49,510 nt of DNA from Actinomycetota bacterium (lineage in GTDB: Bacteria > Actinomycetota > Actinomycetes > S36-B12): the NCBI GenBank assembly GCA_009699315.1, contig WLOK01000004.1, positions 1 through 49,510 on the forward strand, given 5' to 3'. The notes under the pieces were generated by a model. The model was not told the origin of the DNA. It made no database searches and saw nothing but the letters and a program-made list of their open reading frames with translations. This document shows, one piece after another, positions 1-10,390 of the stretch. A program made the translations under genes and the position numbers. The stretch's first letter is position 1. Each line of letters starts with the position of its first letter.

Positions 1-35
1 GATCCGATCCACCATTACGCGAGTAACCTGACCAG

Positions 36-527
36 GTGGCAATTGCAATCTTTGATATTGATGGAGTTCTCGCCGACGTGCGCCACCGAGTGCATTGGGT
101 GGAGCGGCGGCCCAAGAAGTGGGTGGAGTTCTTCCAAGCCGCACCCGACGACGGCCTCCTCGATGGTGGACGCGATCACATGGCCGCAGCATTGGCCTCG
201 GGCCTCGACATCATGTACCTCACCGGCCGGCCCGAATGGTGCCGTCGTGACACAGTGCAGTGGCTAGCGCAGCACGACCTTCCCTCGGCTCCACTCCACA
301 TGCGGCCAGACGATGACCATCGAGCGGCGCGGTTCTACAAGCTCGAAATTGCCCAATCGCTGGCCGCAGAGCACGAGATTGTCGAAATCATCGATGACGA
401 TTCCGCTGTTGTGGCACTCCTGAGGGAAAACGGGTTCACCGTCATTCACGCGACGTGGATGGACGGCGGCACCAATGGCGTCGACGCGATACTTCGCGAG
501 GCCCAAGAAGAAGAGGGCCGTACCTAA
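36..527 (+). CDS. HAD-superfamily phosphatase (polynucleotide kinase 3'-phosphatase-like)
   Basis: N-terminal IFDIDGVLADVRHR (DxDG motif I), YLTGRP motif II region, late IIDDD acidic motif; GTG start. Confidence 0.75.
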   Translation: MAIAIFDIDGVLADVRHRVHWVERRPKKWVEFFQAAPDDGLLDGGRDHMAAALASGLDIMYLTGRPEWCRRDTVQWLAQHDLPSAPLHMRPDDDHRAARFYKLEIAQSLAAEHEIVEIIDDDSAVVALLRENGFTVIHATWMDGGTNGVDAILREAQEEEGRT

Positions 528-2536
528 CCGATCGCGGCGATCTCCACTGCGTTGTCATAGAACGAGGCACCTCGGCCCATATCGGTCAGTCGCTGTGACG
601 TGGTGTCGTTGACGGTTCTACGTCCCGGCGAATTGCGAGCCCATCGAATTCCGTACGAGGCGGCAACGCCCGAGGCGACCATGTCGGTGACGTGCACACG
701 GGCTTCGAAAGAGCCGCGATCATTAAACACGCGCGCAAGGTCGCCTTCGTTTAATCCACGCACGGCCGCATCCTCCGCGCAGATCAACACCGACACCTCA
801 CCGGCCTTGCGAGCCAGGGCGGGCACATTGACGAAGGTGGAATTTAAGAAGCCGTGATCTGGTGGGGAGAGCAAGGTGAGGGGATACTTCGCATCGCCCA
901 ACTCAGCGGGGGCTACGTAGGTGGGAAATAGATCCAAGCCCAAGCGCGCCAGCGCTTCAGATTCAATCTCGATACGGCCAGAGGGCGTCAGAATCGGACC
1001 GTCAACGAATGGAGTCTGCGATACATAGCCCTCGATCCAACCAATCTGACGCAGCTCGTCAAACTGCTCATCACTCACGAGGGACTTCACTAACTCAAGG
1101 TCGCTCTCTTCGAACTCCGGATCGGTCATGCCCATCGCGCGTGCTAGTCGACGGAAGATCTCGTTATTGGAGAGCGACTCCCCCGCCGGATCAATGGCGG
1201 GAGTGTTGAGCGAGAGGTAGTGGTTGCCGTAGGCCTTGTGCAGATCCCAATGCTCAAGTTGAGTGGTAGCGGGCAGTAGCCAATCGGCGTAGTCCGCAGT
1301 GTCCGTCTGGAAGTGCTCAATCACGACGGTGAAGAGGTCCGGGCGCGTGAGTCCAGAACGCACGGTATTCAAATCAGGAGCGACGGCAGCGGGATTGGAG
1401 TTCCACACCACTAGCGCCTTGATGGATTCGTCTTGCGTGAGCGCATCGCCGATGGCCACCATATTGACCGAGCGTGTGCCCGCAGGCACCCAAGAGCCGC
1501 GGGTGAAGTTGGAATCAAGAACCCAATTCCCTGATGTGGACAGACATGCACCCCCGCCAGTGTCGCGCCAGGATCCGGTGACAGCAGGGAGCAACGAAAT
1601 AGCTCGCACGGCCGACCCGCCGCCGTAGTGACGTTGCAGGCCGTAGTTGAGTCGGATGAATGCCGGCTGCGTTGTCGCGTAGTCAATGGCGAGACGCTCA
1701 ATAGTCTCTGCCGGGATATCAGTAACTTCCGCCGCACGCTGAAGGTCCCACTCCGCCGCTTTTGCGCGCAGACCCTCGTGCCCCAGTGTGCGATCGGCGA
1801 GGAACTCCGCGTCTTCTAACCCACGCTCGAAAATGACGTTCATCATCGCTAGAGCTAAGGCCGCATCGGTGCCCGGTCGAATAGCGATGTGTTCATCAGC
1901 CGCTCGCGCAGTTCGAGTGAGAATGGGATCGATACACACCACACGCGCACCTTGCTCGCGCGCCTGCATGATGAACGGCCACAGATGTGAGTTTGAGGTA
2001 AGCGTGTTGGTGCCCCACAGCAAGATAAGCCGAGAGTGCGCTATGTCCTGTATCGGCGGCGCGATCCGCGCACCATACGTATGCGCCCACGCCGTGGATC
2101 CAGCCGCGGCGCAGATCGTGCGCTCAAGCAGTGACGCACCGAGGCGATGGAAGAACCGGTCTGCGGTGCCACCACCTTGAACTTGTCCAAGTGTGCCGCT
2201 GTAGGAGTACGGGACTACCGACTCCGGACCATGCGCCGCCACCACATCAAGCAGTCGCGCGGAGATATCGGCGATCGCCTCGTCCCACGTAGCCGGTTCG
2301 AAGCGGCCTTCGCCCTTAGCTCCAACCCGACGCATCGGGGTGAGCAGGCGTTCTGGATGGTAAGTCCGTTCGAGGTAGCGATTGACCTTCGCACAGAGGA
2401 ATCCTTGGGTAACCGGATGGTCATGTGAACCACGCAATTCAACAGCCACGCCATCGACCACCTGCGTCTCGAATGAGCATGTGTCAGGACAGTCGTGTGG
2501 GCAGACACCCTTGACGATCAGCGGGAGATTAACCAT
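524..2536 (-). CDS. Molybdopterin-dependent oxidoreductase (DMSO reductase superfamily) with N-terminal 4Fe-4S motif
   Basis: GVCPHDCPDTC...GFLCAK cluster motif, LLWGTNTLTSN, VVWNSNPAAVAPD, C-terminal molydop-binding domain. ORF track start is 2572; start trimmed to MVNLPLIVKGVCPHDC, whose ATG overlaps the upstream gene's stop (ATGGTTAA). Confidence 0.88.
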   Translation of the reverse strand: MVNLPLIVKGVCPHDCPDTCSFETQVVDGVAVELRGSHDHPVTQGFLCAKVNRYLERTYHPERLLTPMRRVGAKGEGRFEPATWDEAIADISARLLDVVAAHGPESVVPYSYSGTLGQVQGGGTADRFFHRLGASLLERTICAAAGSTAWAHTYGARIAPPIQDIAHSRLILLWGTNTLTSNSHLWPFIMQAREQGARVVCIDPILTRTARAADEHIAIRPGTDAALALAMMNVIFERGLEDAEFLADRTLGHEGLRAKAAEWDLQRAAEVTDIPAETIERLAIDYATTQPAFIRLNYGLQRHYGGGSAVRAISLLPAVTGSWRDTGGGACLSTSGNWVLDSNFTRGSWVPAGTRSVNMVAIGDALTQDESIKALVVWNSNPAAVAPDLNTVRSGLTRPDLFTVVIEHFQTDTADYADWLLPATTQLEHWDLHKAYGNHYLSLNTPAIDPAGESLSNNEIFRRLARAMGMTDPEFEESDLELVKSLVSDEQFDELRQIGWIEGYVSQTPFVDGPILTPSGRIEIESEALARLGLDLFPTYVAPAELGDAKYPLTLLSPPDHGFLNSTFVNVPALARKAGEVSVLICAEDAAVRGLNEGDLARVFNDRGSFEARVHVTDMVASGVAASYGIRWARNSPGRRTVNDTTSQRLTDMGRGASFYDNAVEIAAIG

Positions 2537-4106
2537 TGCGCCGATTCCTTGCCGCTTGAAGTCGAACATCAAGATCAGATTGCAAGCGCCGACTCACCGT
2601 GTCAGGGATCTCGCCGTCCTCGCGCATCCGCACAATCTCCTCCTGCTCTGCATGAAGCATCTCGCGCTGCAGGGCTCGAAGTCGCAATTCGTCGGTCGTG
2701 TCGTCCGTCGAATCAACCGCCACGACCCTGGCGATGTCCTCTTGAACTGGCACACGCAAGGCTGAGATAACCGACTGTGGGAGCGGATCCCCCGCCCTTT
2801 CGCAGTCTTCGACGAGAGCGTCAAGCCGCTCCAAGGCAGCACGCATTACGGCCACGCGAGCTACCCGCTCCATCTCCTTCTCATCGTCGTCAGGAATGTT
2901 TAACTTGCGAGCAAGCGGCGCGAGAGTTGGCGCGAGGATCAAGGTCACCAGGATGACCAGGAAAGTAACGGCGATGAGTAGATTGCGGTCCGGAAAATTG
3001 TCGCCAGAGTCCAGCACGAGTGGCACAGTGAAGACCGCCAGCCCCGAAATTGGCCCTCGAGCTCCTGCCCACGACAAAATTGTCGCGCTCTTCCACGCCA
3101 TCGACCGGCCACCCCACTCGTGTGGACGCGTGGCAACCATGGCGCCGATGAACAAGAATCGAGCTCCGATCAACACCGCCACGATGATCGCGGTGATGAC
3201 TAGAAGCGGCTGGATTTGAGAGGGCTCCAGAAGATGAATGACTCTCGGTATCTCCATACCGACGATAAAGAATGCAAACGTCTGGAGGATGTACGTGATG
3301 TGCTTCCACACAGTGAGCGCCTGCATGCGCCCACGGAAACCGACGGTGCGGTGCATGCCACTTGCCACGATCAAGGCAGTGACGACCACGGCAAGAATTC
3401 CAGACCCATGTAGCTCCTCAGCCAGGAAGTACACCGGGATCGGGGCCACGATGACGAGGCTGTTGACCGCTACTGTGTCTGGAAATCTGCGGACGGCAAA
3501 GACAAATACAACTCCAAAAGCGATACCCACGGCCAGCCCGGAGATGACAGACAGCGCAAGAATTCCAGCCACCTGACCAAAAGTGACTGTGCCGGCGGCT
3601 ACCGCGAGAAGGGCAACTCTCAGGAGCGTCAGTCCCGATGCATCGTTAACGAGACTCTCGCCTTCAAGCACCGAGACGATTCGTCGCGGGAGCCCGGCGC
3701 GCTTGGCGCTTGCCGCAACTGCCACTGCATCAGTCGGCGCCAACACTGCGCCTAAGGCGCACGCAGCGGCGAACGGTAGGCCCGGCAAAATCAAAGAGGC
3801 CGCCCAGCCGATGGCGAGAGAAGTTACGATGACCAATCCGATGGCCAGCGCGAAAATCGGGCGACGGACTGAACTCAAATCGCGAATCGACGCACCCAGA
3901 GCCTCCCCAAACACCAGCGGGGCAAGAATGGCGATCAGGATGAGTTTGGGATCGAGAGGTGCATCCGGACCAAAGGGCAAAATATCCACCGCAGCACCGA
4001 GTGCGATAAGCGGAAGCGCGGTCGACCAGCCTCGGGATCGGACCAAAAGCGAGAGAACCAGCGCCAAGCCCGCTGCACCGACGATGCCGAGGAAATCCTG
4101 ATTCAC
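2529..4106 (-). CDS. CPA1-type sodium/proton antiporter
   Basis: Multi-TM; FGEALGASIRDL, LAPTDAVAVAASAKRAGLPRRIVSVLEGESLVNDASGLTLLRVAL typical of the NhaP/CPA1 core; cytosolic C-terminal tail. Confidence 0.88.
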   Translation of the reverse strand: MNQDFLGIVGAAGLALVLSLLVRSRGWSTALPLIALGAAVDILPFGPDAPLDPKLILIAILAPLVFGEALGASIRDLSSVRRPIFALAIGLVIVTSLAIGWAASLILPGLPFAAACALGAVLAPTDAVAVAASAKRAGLPRRIVSVLEGESLVNDASGLTLLRVALLAVAAGTVTFGQVAGILALSVISGLAVGIAFGVVFVFAVRRFPDTVAVNSLVIVAPIPVYFLAEELHGSGILAVVVTALIVASGMHRTVGFRGRMQALTVWKHITYILQTFAFFIVGMEIPRVIHLLEPSQIQPLLVITAIIVAVLIGARFLFIGAMVATRPHEWGGRSMAWKSATILSWAGARGPISGLAVFTVPLVLDSGDNFPDRNLLIAVTFLVILVTLILAPTLAPLARKLNIPDDDEKEMERVARVAVMRAALERLDALVEDCERAGDPLPQSVISALRVPVQEDIARVVAVDSTDDTTDELRLRALQREMLHAEQEEIVRMREDGEIPDTVSRRLQSDLDVRLQAARNRRNG

Positions 4107-4126
4107 CTACGTGACGCTACACGCTC

Positions 4127-7000
4127 TTAGACGATGGCGAGGGCCTCGGGCGAAGGACAAGAGCAGACGAGATTGCGGTCCCCAAAGGCTCCGTCAATCC
4201 GTCGAACCGGCGGCCAGTACTTGCCCTGGCGAACCCCCGGCAGCGGATAGGCAGCAATCTCACGCGAATAGGGATGAGCCCACTCCCCCAGACAGTGTTC
4301 AGCGGTGTGTGGTGCGTTCGAAAGGGGGTTGTCATCCACCGGCCACTCTCCCGCTTCGACCCTGTCGATCTCGGCTCGGATCGCGATCATCGCTTCACAG
4401 AAGCGTTCGATCTCCTGCAGATCCTCACTCTCGGTTGGCTCGACCATGAGCGTGCCGGCGACCGGGAACGACATCGTCGGAGCGTGGAAGCCATAATCGA
4501 CGAGACGCTTGGCGACATCATCCACCGACACTCCACTGCGCTTGGTGATCCCACGCAGATCGAGAATGCACTCGTGCGCAACTAGACCGTTTTCGCCGGT
4601 GTAGAGCACAGGGAAGTAGTCACCCAGTCGACGTGCGATGTAGTTCGCGTTCAAAATAGCAACTTGCGTCGCGCGCTTAAGTCCGTGAGCGCCCATCAGC
4701 CGCACATATGCCCACGGAATCTGCAACACACCCGCGCTGCCCCATGGTGCGCCTGACACCGGCCCGATGCCGCCATCTGCGTAACCACGACCGACCGGAC
4801 CGCACTCCGGATGCACCGGATGCGACGGCAAAAATGGAGCGAGGTGCGCCCGCACACCCACAGGTCCGACTCCGGGGCCGCCGCCACCATGTGGGATGCA
4901 GAAGGTCTTGTGCAGGTTCAGATGGGATACGTCTGCACCAAATTTGCCGGGTTGAGCAAGTCCGACGAGGGCATTGAGATTGGCGCCATCGACATACACC
5001 TGACCGCCAGCGTCATGAACCATCGCGCAGATGTCCGTGACCGCAGTCTCGAACACACCATGAGTTGAGGGGTAGGTGATCATCAATGCGGCCAGCCGGT
5101 CGGCGTGCTCGTGGATCTTGGCCTTCAAGTCATCAACATCGACATTGCCCATCGCATCGCAGGACACCACAACGACCTGCATGCCGACCATGACAGCACT
5201 CGCCGCGTTGGTGCCATGCGCAGAACTGGGAATCAGACACACAACGCGATGCTTGTCACCCCGGGATTTGTGATAGGCCGCTATCGCGAGAAGTCCGGCG
5301 AACTCCCCCTGCGAACCAGCATTGGGCTGCACGGACACTGCGTCGTATCCGGTGACTTCGGCGAGCCAGCCTTCGAGGTCAGCGATCAACTCGAGGTAGC
5401 CCTGTGCCTGATCAAGCGGCGCGAACGGATGCATATCAGCAAACTCTGGCCACGTGACCGCCGCCATCTCCGTGGTGGCATTGAGTTTCATCGTGCATGA
5501 GCCGAGCGGGATCATCGCACGGTCTAGCGCAATGTCTCGATCCGAGAGCTTGCGCAAATAGCGGAGCATCGCAGTCTCGCTTTGATGCGCAGAGAACACT
5601 GGGTGTGTGAGGTAGAGCGAGGTGCGTTCTAGGTCTGCCGGGATGCTGGACTCCGCAGAATCCGGCAAGTGCACCCGATCACCCATCTCGCACGCAGCCA
5701 TTGCATCCAGCACGAGTTGCAGATGAGCGTCCTGGGTGACCTCATCGCACGAAATGCTGACGTGATGGGCATCAAGTTTGCGGATGTTGACGTCTCGCTC
5801 ATGCGCAGCCCGCATCAAAGCGTCCACCGACTTCGCGCAACGAATAACAACAGTGTCGAAGAAGTACAAGTGGACTACTTCGGCGCCCATCGCCCGAGCT
5901 GCTGCGGCAAACCGTGAAGCTTGATCATTAATGCGCTCAGCGATCTCTCGGAGACCCACCGGGCCGTGGTAGACCGCATAACTCGATGCAACAACAGCGA
6001 GAAGCACCTGAGCCGTGCAAATATTGCTCGTCGCCTTCTCCCGCCGAATGTGCTGCTCGCGAGTCTGAAGAGCCAGCCGCATGGCCGGCTTGCCATCTGC
6101 ATCCACGCTTACGCCCACGAGGCGACCGGGCATCGAACGCTCTAGTCCACTACGAACGCTCATGAATCCAGCGTGTGGACCACCAAAACCAAACGGCACG
6201 CCAAATCGCTGGGCGGAGCCGACCACAACGTCAGCGCCCCACTCCCCAGGTGGCGTGAGCATGGTGAGGGCCAAAAGATCAGTAGTGACCGCAACACCCA
6301 CGCCACGTTCATGGGCAGTTGCAACCAAGCTCGATAGATCCCGGATACATCCGGAAGATCCGGGGTAGGACAGCAAAACACCGAACGCATCCACGTCAGG
6401 CAGCGCCGCATCGGCGTCGAACTCGATGAGTTGAATGTCGACAGGCAAAGCGCGCGTGCGCAACACGGCGAGTGTTTGCGGGTGCGTATCTGAATCAACC
6501 AGGAAGGTGCGCGAGTCACCCTTATGCGTTCGCAAGAGAACAGTCATCGCCTCGGCTGCTGCAGTGGGCTCATCCAGCAATGAACTCCCAGCGATCGGTA
6601 GACCCGTCAGATCTTCGACCAGCGTTTGGAAGTTCAAGAGCGCTTCAAGTCGGCCTTGTGAAATCTCTGGTTGATACGGCGTGTACGCGGTGTACCACGC
6701 GGGACTCTCCAACACGTTGCGCTGGATGACGGGTGGAAGCACACAACCGTAATAGCCCTGACCAATCAGACTGTGCAACACCGTGTTGCGTCGAGCCAAC
6801 CCACGCAGAGCCGTGAGAACACTTGATTCATCTAGCGCGGGTGGGAGATCAAGATCCTCGAGCATCCGAATTGATGCGGGAACGACCGCGGCAGACAAGT
6901 CGTCGAGTGATTCGTATCCGACATAGGACAGCATCGAATCCACCTGTTCGGTCCGAGGACCGATGTGGCGATGTGCGAACGGAGGAATGCGACCGGACAT
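4127..7000 (-). CDS. gcvP: Glycine dehydrogenase (decarboxylating), glycine cleavage system P protein, single chain
   Basis: 957 aa; [10 protein letters not shown]-terminus, [18 protein letters not shown]-Lys region [23 protein letters not shown]. Confidence 0.97.
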   Translation of the reverse strand: MSGRIPPFAHRHIGPRTEQVDSMLSYVGYESLDDLSAAVVPASIRMLEDLDLPPALDESSVLTALRGLARRNTVLHSLIGQGYYGCVLPPVIQRNVLESPAWYTAYTPYQPEISQGRLEALLNFQTLVEDLTGLPIAGSSLLDEPTAAAEAMTVLLRTHKGDSRTFLVDSDTHPQTLAVLRTRALPVDIQLIEFDADAALPDVDAFGVLLSYPGSSGCIRDLSSLVATAHERGVGVAVTTDLLALTMLTPPGEWGADVVVGSAQRFGVPFGFGGPHAGFMSVRSGLERSMPGRLVGVSVDADGKPAMRLALQTREQHIRREKATSNICTAQVLLAVVASSYAVYHGPVGLREIAERINDQASRFAAAARAMGAEVVHLYFFDTVVIRCAKSVDALMRAAHERDVNIRKLDAHHVSISCDEVTQDAHLQLVLDAMAACEMGDRVHLPDSAESSIPADLERTSLYLTHPVFSAHQSETAMLRYLRKLSDRDIALDRAMIPLGSCTMKLNATTEMAAVTWPEFADMHPFAPLDQAQGYLELIADLEGWLAEVTGYDAVSVQPNAGSQGEFAGLLAIAAYHKSRGDKHRVVCLIPSSAHGTNAASAVMVGMQVVVVSCDAMGNVDVDDLKAKIHEHADRLAALMITYPSTHGVFETAVTDICAMVHDAGGQVYVDGANLNALVGLAQPGKFGADVSHLNLHKTFCIPHGGGGPGVGPVGVRAHLAPFLPSHPVHPECGPVGRGYADGGIGPVSGAPWGSAGVLQIPWAYVRLMGAHGLKRATQVAILNANYIARRLGDYFPVLYTGENGLVAHECILDLRGITKRSGVSVDDVAKRLVDYGFHAPTMSFPVAGTLMVEPTESEDLQEIERFCEAMIAIRAEIDRVEAGEWPVDDNPLSNAPHTAEHCLGEWAHPYSREIAAYPLPGVRQGKYWPPVRRIDGAFGDRNLVCSCPSPEALAIV

Positions 7001-7020
7001 TCCATAAACACTACTTCAGG

Positions 7021-7599
7021 TCAGGCACCTGCGGCCGCGATGCGACGTGCGCGTCGCTGGGCCAACTCGTCGGATTCTGAGTGATCCTCAACACGCTCAC
7101 TCGGCATGGTCGCGAGGCTGCCTTCGACCTCACGCCATACGCTACCCACGGCGATTCCAAAAACGCCCTGGCCACCACGTACGAGGTCGACCACATCTTC
7201 TGCACTGCGGCATTCGTAGATTGAGGCCCCGTCGCTCATCAAGGTGATCGACGCAAGATCATCGCTACCGCGGGCATCAAGGTGTGACACCGCGGCACGG
7301 ATGTTGCTCAAGGACACTCCTGTGTCGAGAAGTCGCTTGACGATGCGCAGGATGAGGATGTCGCGGAAGCTATAGAGACGCTGTGAACCTGAGCCCGCTG
7401 CTGGCCGCACGCTCGGAACGAGGAGCGAGGTGCGCGCCCAATGGTCCAATTGGCGGTAAGTGATGCCCGCGGCCTCACAGGCAACAGTCCACCGGTAGCC
7501 GACATCTTCGGGAAGCGGAGTCGCCTCAAGCTCGGGGAACAGCGAGTCCTGCTTTGCCACATGCGACTCAACGTTCTCAGCCGATCGTGTTACATCCAC
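7021..7599 (-). CDS. MerR-family transcriptional regulator (Rv1830-like position)
   Basis: YRQLDHWARTSLLVPSVRPAAGSGSQRLYSFRDILILRIVKRLLDTGVSLSNIRAAVSHL, MerR winged-helix signature; position between gcvP and DUF151. Confidence 0.88.
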   Translation of the reverse strand: MDVTRSAENVESHVAKQDSLFPELEATPLPEDVGYRWTVACEAAGITYRQLDHWARTSLLVPSVRPAAGSGSQRLYSFRDILILRIVKRLLDTGVSLSNIRAAVSHLDARGSDDLASITLMSDGASIYECRSAEDVVDLVRGGQGVFGIAVGSVWREVEGSLATMPSERVEDHSESDELAQRRARRIAAAGA

Positions 7600-7649
7600 C
7601 CACGCCTCCAGTTGTTACCTGTCACGTTAGAGAACACCAGCCCCACGCG

Positions 7650-8135
7650 TCAACGCGACTCGCGGGGAGTCTCTGGACCGAAGTCCTCCGGAGAGATCTG
7701 ATCGAGGAATTCTCGGAAGCGTTCAACCTCGTCCTGCTCGTCCTCTGCGACCTCCACGGCGGCACTGTCCAAAACCGAGTCCGCTACGAGAATCGGCGAC
7801 CCCGTGCGCAGGGCCAGAGCGATGCCGTCAGAGGGCCGGGCAGAGATCCGAGAACCTCGGTCCAAGACTATGTCTGCAAAGAACACGCCGTCACGCAATT
7901 CGGTGATCTGCACCTCGACCACCATGGCCTCTAGCGCGACGAGGACGTCGCGCAGGAGATCGTGGGTCAGAGGCCGAGCTGGGACAACCCCTTCATAGGC
8001 CAGTGCGATGGCGGACGCCTCAGGCTCGCCTATCCAGATGGGTAGGTAGCGTCCGCCCTCACGCTCACGGAGGATGACCACCGGTTGGGTCTGCGGTAAC
8101 TCGAGCCGGACTCCGACCACATCCATCTGCCTCAC
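7650..8135 (-). CDS. Bifunctional nuclease family protein (DUF151)
   Basis: LPIWIGEPEASAIALAYEGVVPARPLTHDLL..., ARPSDGIALALRTGSPI are DUF151 hallmarks. Confidence 0.9.
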   Translation of the reverse strand: MRQMDVVGVRLELPQTQPVVILREREGGRYLPIWIGEPEASAIALAYEGVVPARPLTHDLLRDVLVALEAMVVEVQITELRDGVFFADIVLDRGSRISARPSDGIALALRTGSPILVADSVLDSAAVEVAEDEQDEVERFREFLDQISPEDFGPETPRESR

Positions 8136-8164
8136 GTGTCCACCCTAGTCGCTGTAGGAGCCAA

Positions 8165-8812
8165 TCAGTCTTGGCTTAGGCCAGAGCGGATCAGCGCCTC
8201 ATGTAGCGAGACGACTAAATCAAGGACAGCCATGCGAGCCTCAGCCTGCCGCTGGCGCCCATCGACACCCTTGCCATCGACACCGGCCAGCGCTTGGCGC
8301 ACGAGTCCGACCTCGCGATCAGCAGCCACACGGGCGGATCGTAAATGCCGAGGCTCAATGCCGTATCCCCTCAAGGCAGCCACCACCTGGCACACCTCCG
8401 CGGCCGAGTCCTCAAAGCGCCCGTCTGGATCGGGGATAACCAGGCCAAAGGAAATGAGATCTGTCAGTGCTTTAGCGTCAATACCACTGCGCGACTGCAG
8501 GGTTGCTGCGCTGATGCGCTGTCCTTTGCGAATTGGCCTTTGAGCCCGCGCCGGAGATGAACTGCTGAGTGATGGAGACGAATTCAGGTGTTCCCGGATA
8601 ACTCGCAGTGGCCAAAAGTTGTCACGCTGGAGCCGCAAAATTATTTGGAGTGTCTCCACATCGTCAGCAGAGTAGACGCGGTAGCCCGAACGTGTGCGTG
8701 ACGGTGTGACAAGCCCCTCAGTCTCCAGGTAACGAATTTTGGACTCGCGCAGATCAGGAAACTCAGCGGAAAGTTCCGCAATGACCTGACCAATTGTGCG
8801 CTCTGCGGTCAC
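8165..8812 (-). CDS. MerR-family regulator (FtsR / Rv1828-like)
   Basis: IGQVIAELSAEFPDLRESKIRYLETEGLVTPSRTRSGYRVYSADDVETLQIILRLQRDNFWPLRVI; adjacent to garA. Confidence 0.87.
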   Translation of the reverse strand: MTAERTIGQVIAELSAEFPDLRESKIRYLETEGLVTPSRTRSGYRVYSADDVETLQIILRLQRDNFWPLRVIREHLNSSPSLSSSSPARAQRPIRKGQRISAATLQSRSGIDAKALTDLISFGLVIPDPDGRFEDSAAEVCQVVAALRGYGIEPRHLRSARVAADREVGLVRQALAGVDGKGVDGRQRQAEARMAVLDLVVSLHEALIRSGLSQD

Positions 8813-9297
8813 GCGCTTGCCTCGCCACCGTCCCCGATCAGATACACGAAACGGTATTTACCGATCTGAACCTCATCGCCGTGCAAAAGTTGATGCAGGG
8901 TAACGCGGTGCCGATTGACGTAGGTTCCGTTGAGACTGTCTGAGTCACGGACGGTCCAACCGTATTCAACGCGTTCGAAGACTGCGTGACTGCGACTCAC
9001 CGTGACGTCATCAAGAAAGAGTTCGGATTCGCGTGAACGCCCCGCGACGGCTCGCTGCCCGGATAAGGCGAACTGTGACCCCTCACCGGGACCTCGGCGT
9101 ACGACGAGAACAGCAGCACCTACTGGGAGATTAGAGCCAGTCGTGTAGGCCGGCATGGCACCCGAAGAATGCATAGTGTCGCTACCCGTGCCGCCTTCGC
9201 GACCGAGATCTGACTCGATGAGCGGAGCTCCACAATGGCTGCAGAATAAGTCGGCTTCAGCGCCATCATGACCACAGCGCCCACATGGCCGGTTCAT
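8809..9297 (-). CDS. garA: FHA-domain protein, GarA/OdhI-like, with N-terminal zinc ribbon
   Basis: FHA core AGRSRESELFLDDVTVSRSHAVFERVEYGWTVRDSDSLNGTYVNRHRV; CGRC...CSHCG zinc ribbon. Start trimmed from 9384 to the ATG at 9297 that overlaps the gcvH TGA by one base. Confidence 0.8.
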   Translation of the reverse strand: MNRPCGRCGHDGAEADLFCSHCGAPLIESDLGREGGTGSDTMHSSGAMPAYTTGSNLPVGAAVLVVRRGPGEGSQFALSGQRAVAGRSRESELFLDDVTVSRSHAVFERVEYGWTVRDSDSLNGTYVNRHRVTLHQLLHGDEVQIGKYRFVYLIGDGGEASA

Positions 9298-9674
9298 CAC
9301 ACACCGCCATCGAGGAACTGTGAGTATTCGATGGCGCTCAATAGGCCCGATGCTCCGTTGGCGAGACTGACTTCGACCATCCACCCTGCGTTGTAAGGGT
9401 CGGAGTTTACGGTCTCGGGAGCCGAATCAAGATCGGTGTTGACGCGGAGCACTACGCCGGAAACGGGCGAGTAAATATCGCTGACGCTCTTCGTGGACTC
9501 AACTTCACCGCACACATCTCCAGCGCTGAGAGAGGTCCCCACCTTAGGAAGGCTGACAAACACGATGTCGCCGAGAGACTCCTGAGCAAAATGGGTAATG
9601 CCGAACGAGGCGATCTCTCCCTCGACTCGAACCCATTCGTGTTCGGTTGAGTACTTAAGGTCCTCGGGGACCAT
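9297..9674 (-). CDS. gcvH: Glycine cleavage system H protein
   Basis: 125 aa; YSTEHEWVRVEG, GDIVFVSLPKVG, lipoyl-lysine motif GEVESTKSVSDIYSPVSG; AGGAGGT SD upstream. Confidence 0.97.
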   Translation of the reverse strand: MVPEDLKYSTEHEWVRVEGEIASFGITHFAQESLGDIVFVSLPKVGTSLSAGDVCGEVESTKSVSDIYSPVSGVVLRVNTDLDSAPETVNSDPYNAGWMVEVSLANGASGLLSAIEYSQFLDGGV

Positions 9675-9706
9675 GTCGACACCTCCTGCTCCGAGTAGGC
9701 CTAAAC

Positions 9707-10390
9707 CTACCCAGCCGAACTGACATTGGGCAATGCGGGCACCTGGACGCTGTCTTTGCGATCGATCGTGATCGAACCCCCGCCTGCCCGAATGGTCTCG
9801 GCTATGCCGCCGGGGATCTGAAGGGCCGTCGCGATGGTCTGTGGTTCCCCCACCGCAATGACGATCAATGGCAGGCTCACCTTGGTACCCGAAATCGAGA
9901 TCGCGTCTCCGTCATCTCCCACCCACGATGAGGCGACCATGCGCACTCCCCCCACTGCGATGGCCTCTGCACCCGCGTCGCGCAGTTCCTGAATCATGTT
10001 CAAGACCAGCGCCGCAGCCAGACCCCGTTGTCCAGCCGCGATCGTGAGCGTCACACCAGCTCCACTCACCGGGGTGACCCCCGACAAGATCTCCAGACCA
10101 CTGACCCGGCGCTGTGCTTCCACAAGTGCCTGTCCATCTGACCCGGCGAGGATGCGCTCCTGCGCAACTTCGAGTCGACGAGCTTCAACTTCTAGACGAT
10201 CCCGACGGCTGGTCAAATCATCGAGGACTTGGACCAAGTCTTCGTTGCGAGCGCCTTGCAGCGGGGATCCCTGCGATTGACCGCGGATGGCCATCACTCC
10301 TAATACTCCCAATGCGACGAAAAGCAGCCCGATGAGCGCTTGAGTGCGAGTCGGCCGTAAAGCAAGACGATGCCAGAGGGAGTTGTTCAT
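9707..10390 (-). CDS. DUF881 family membrane-anchored protein
   Basis: N-terminal TM, coiled region, LNMIQELRDAGAEAIAVGGVRMVASSWVG DUF881 signature. Confidence 0.85.
   Translation of the reverse strand: MNNSLWHRLALRPTRTQALIGLLFVALGVLGVMAIRGQSQGSPLQGARNEDLVQVLDDLTSRRDRLEVEARRLEVAQERILAGSDGQALVEAQRRVSGLEILSGVTPVSGAGVTLTIAAGQRGLAAALVLNMIQELRDAGAEAIAVGGVRMVASSWVGDDGDAISISGTKVSLPLIVIAVGEPQTIATALQIPGGIAETIRAGGGSITIDRKDSVQVPALPNVSSAG

Noticed and set aside
1-35. Possible 3' end of an upstream gene (frame 2 stop TGA at 29-31)
   Set aside because: Only ten codons visible; other frames equally possible
7600-7649. CGCGT-CA-ACGCG mini-palindrome and TGTCAC/GTTA motifs upstream of the merR gene as a possible operator
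   Set aside because: Very short arms, partly overlapping the DUF151 stop; indistinguishable from chance
9675-9706. Glycine riboswitch upstream of gcvH/gcvP
   Set aside because: The 32-bp (gcvH) and 20-bp (gcvP) upstream gaps are too short for the aptamer
9695-9710. GTAGG-N6-CCTAC hairpin between gcvH and DUF881
   Set aside because: 5-bp arms, no U-tract, overlaps the DUF881 stop region; too weak to call a terminator
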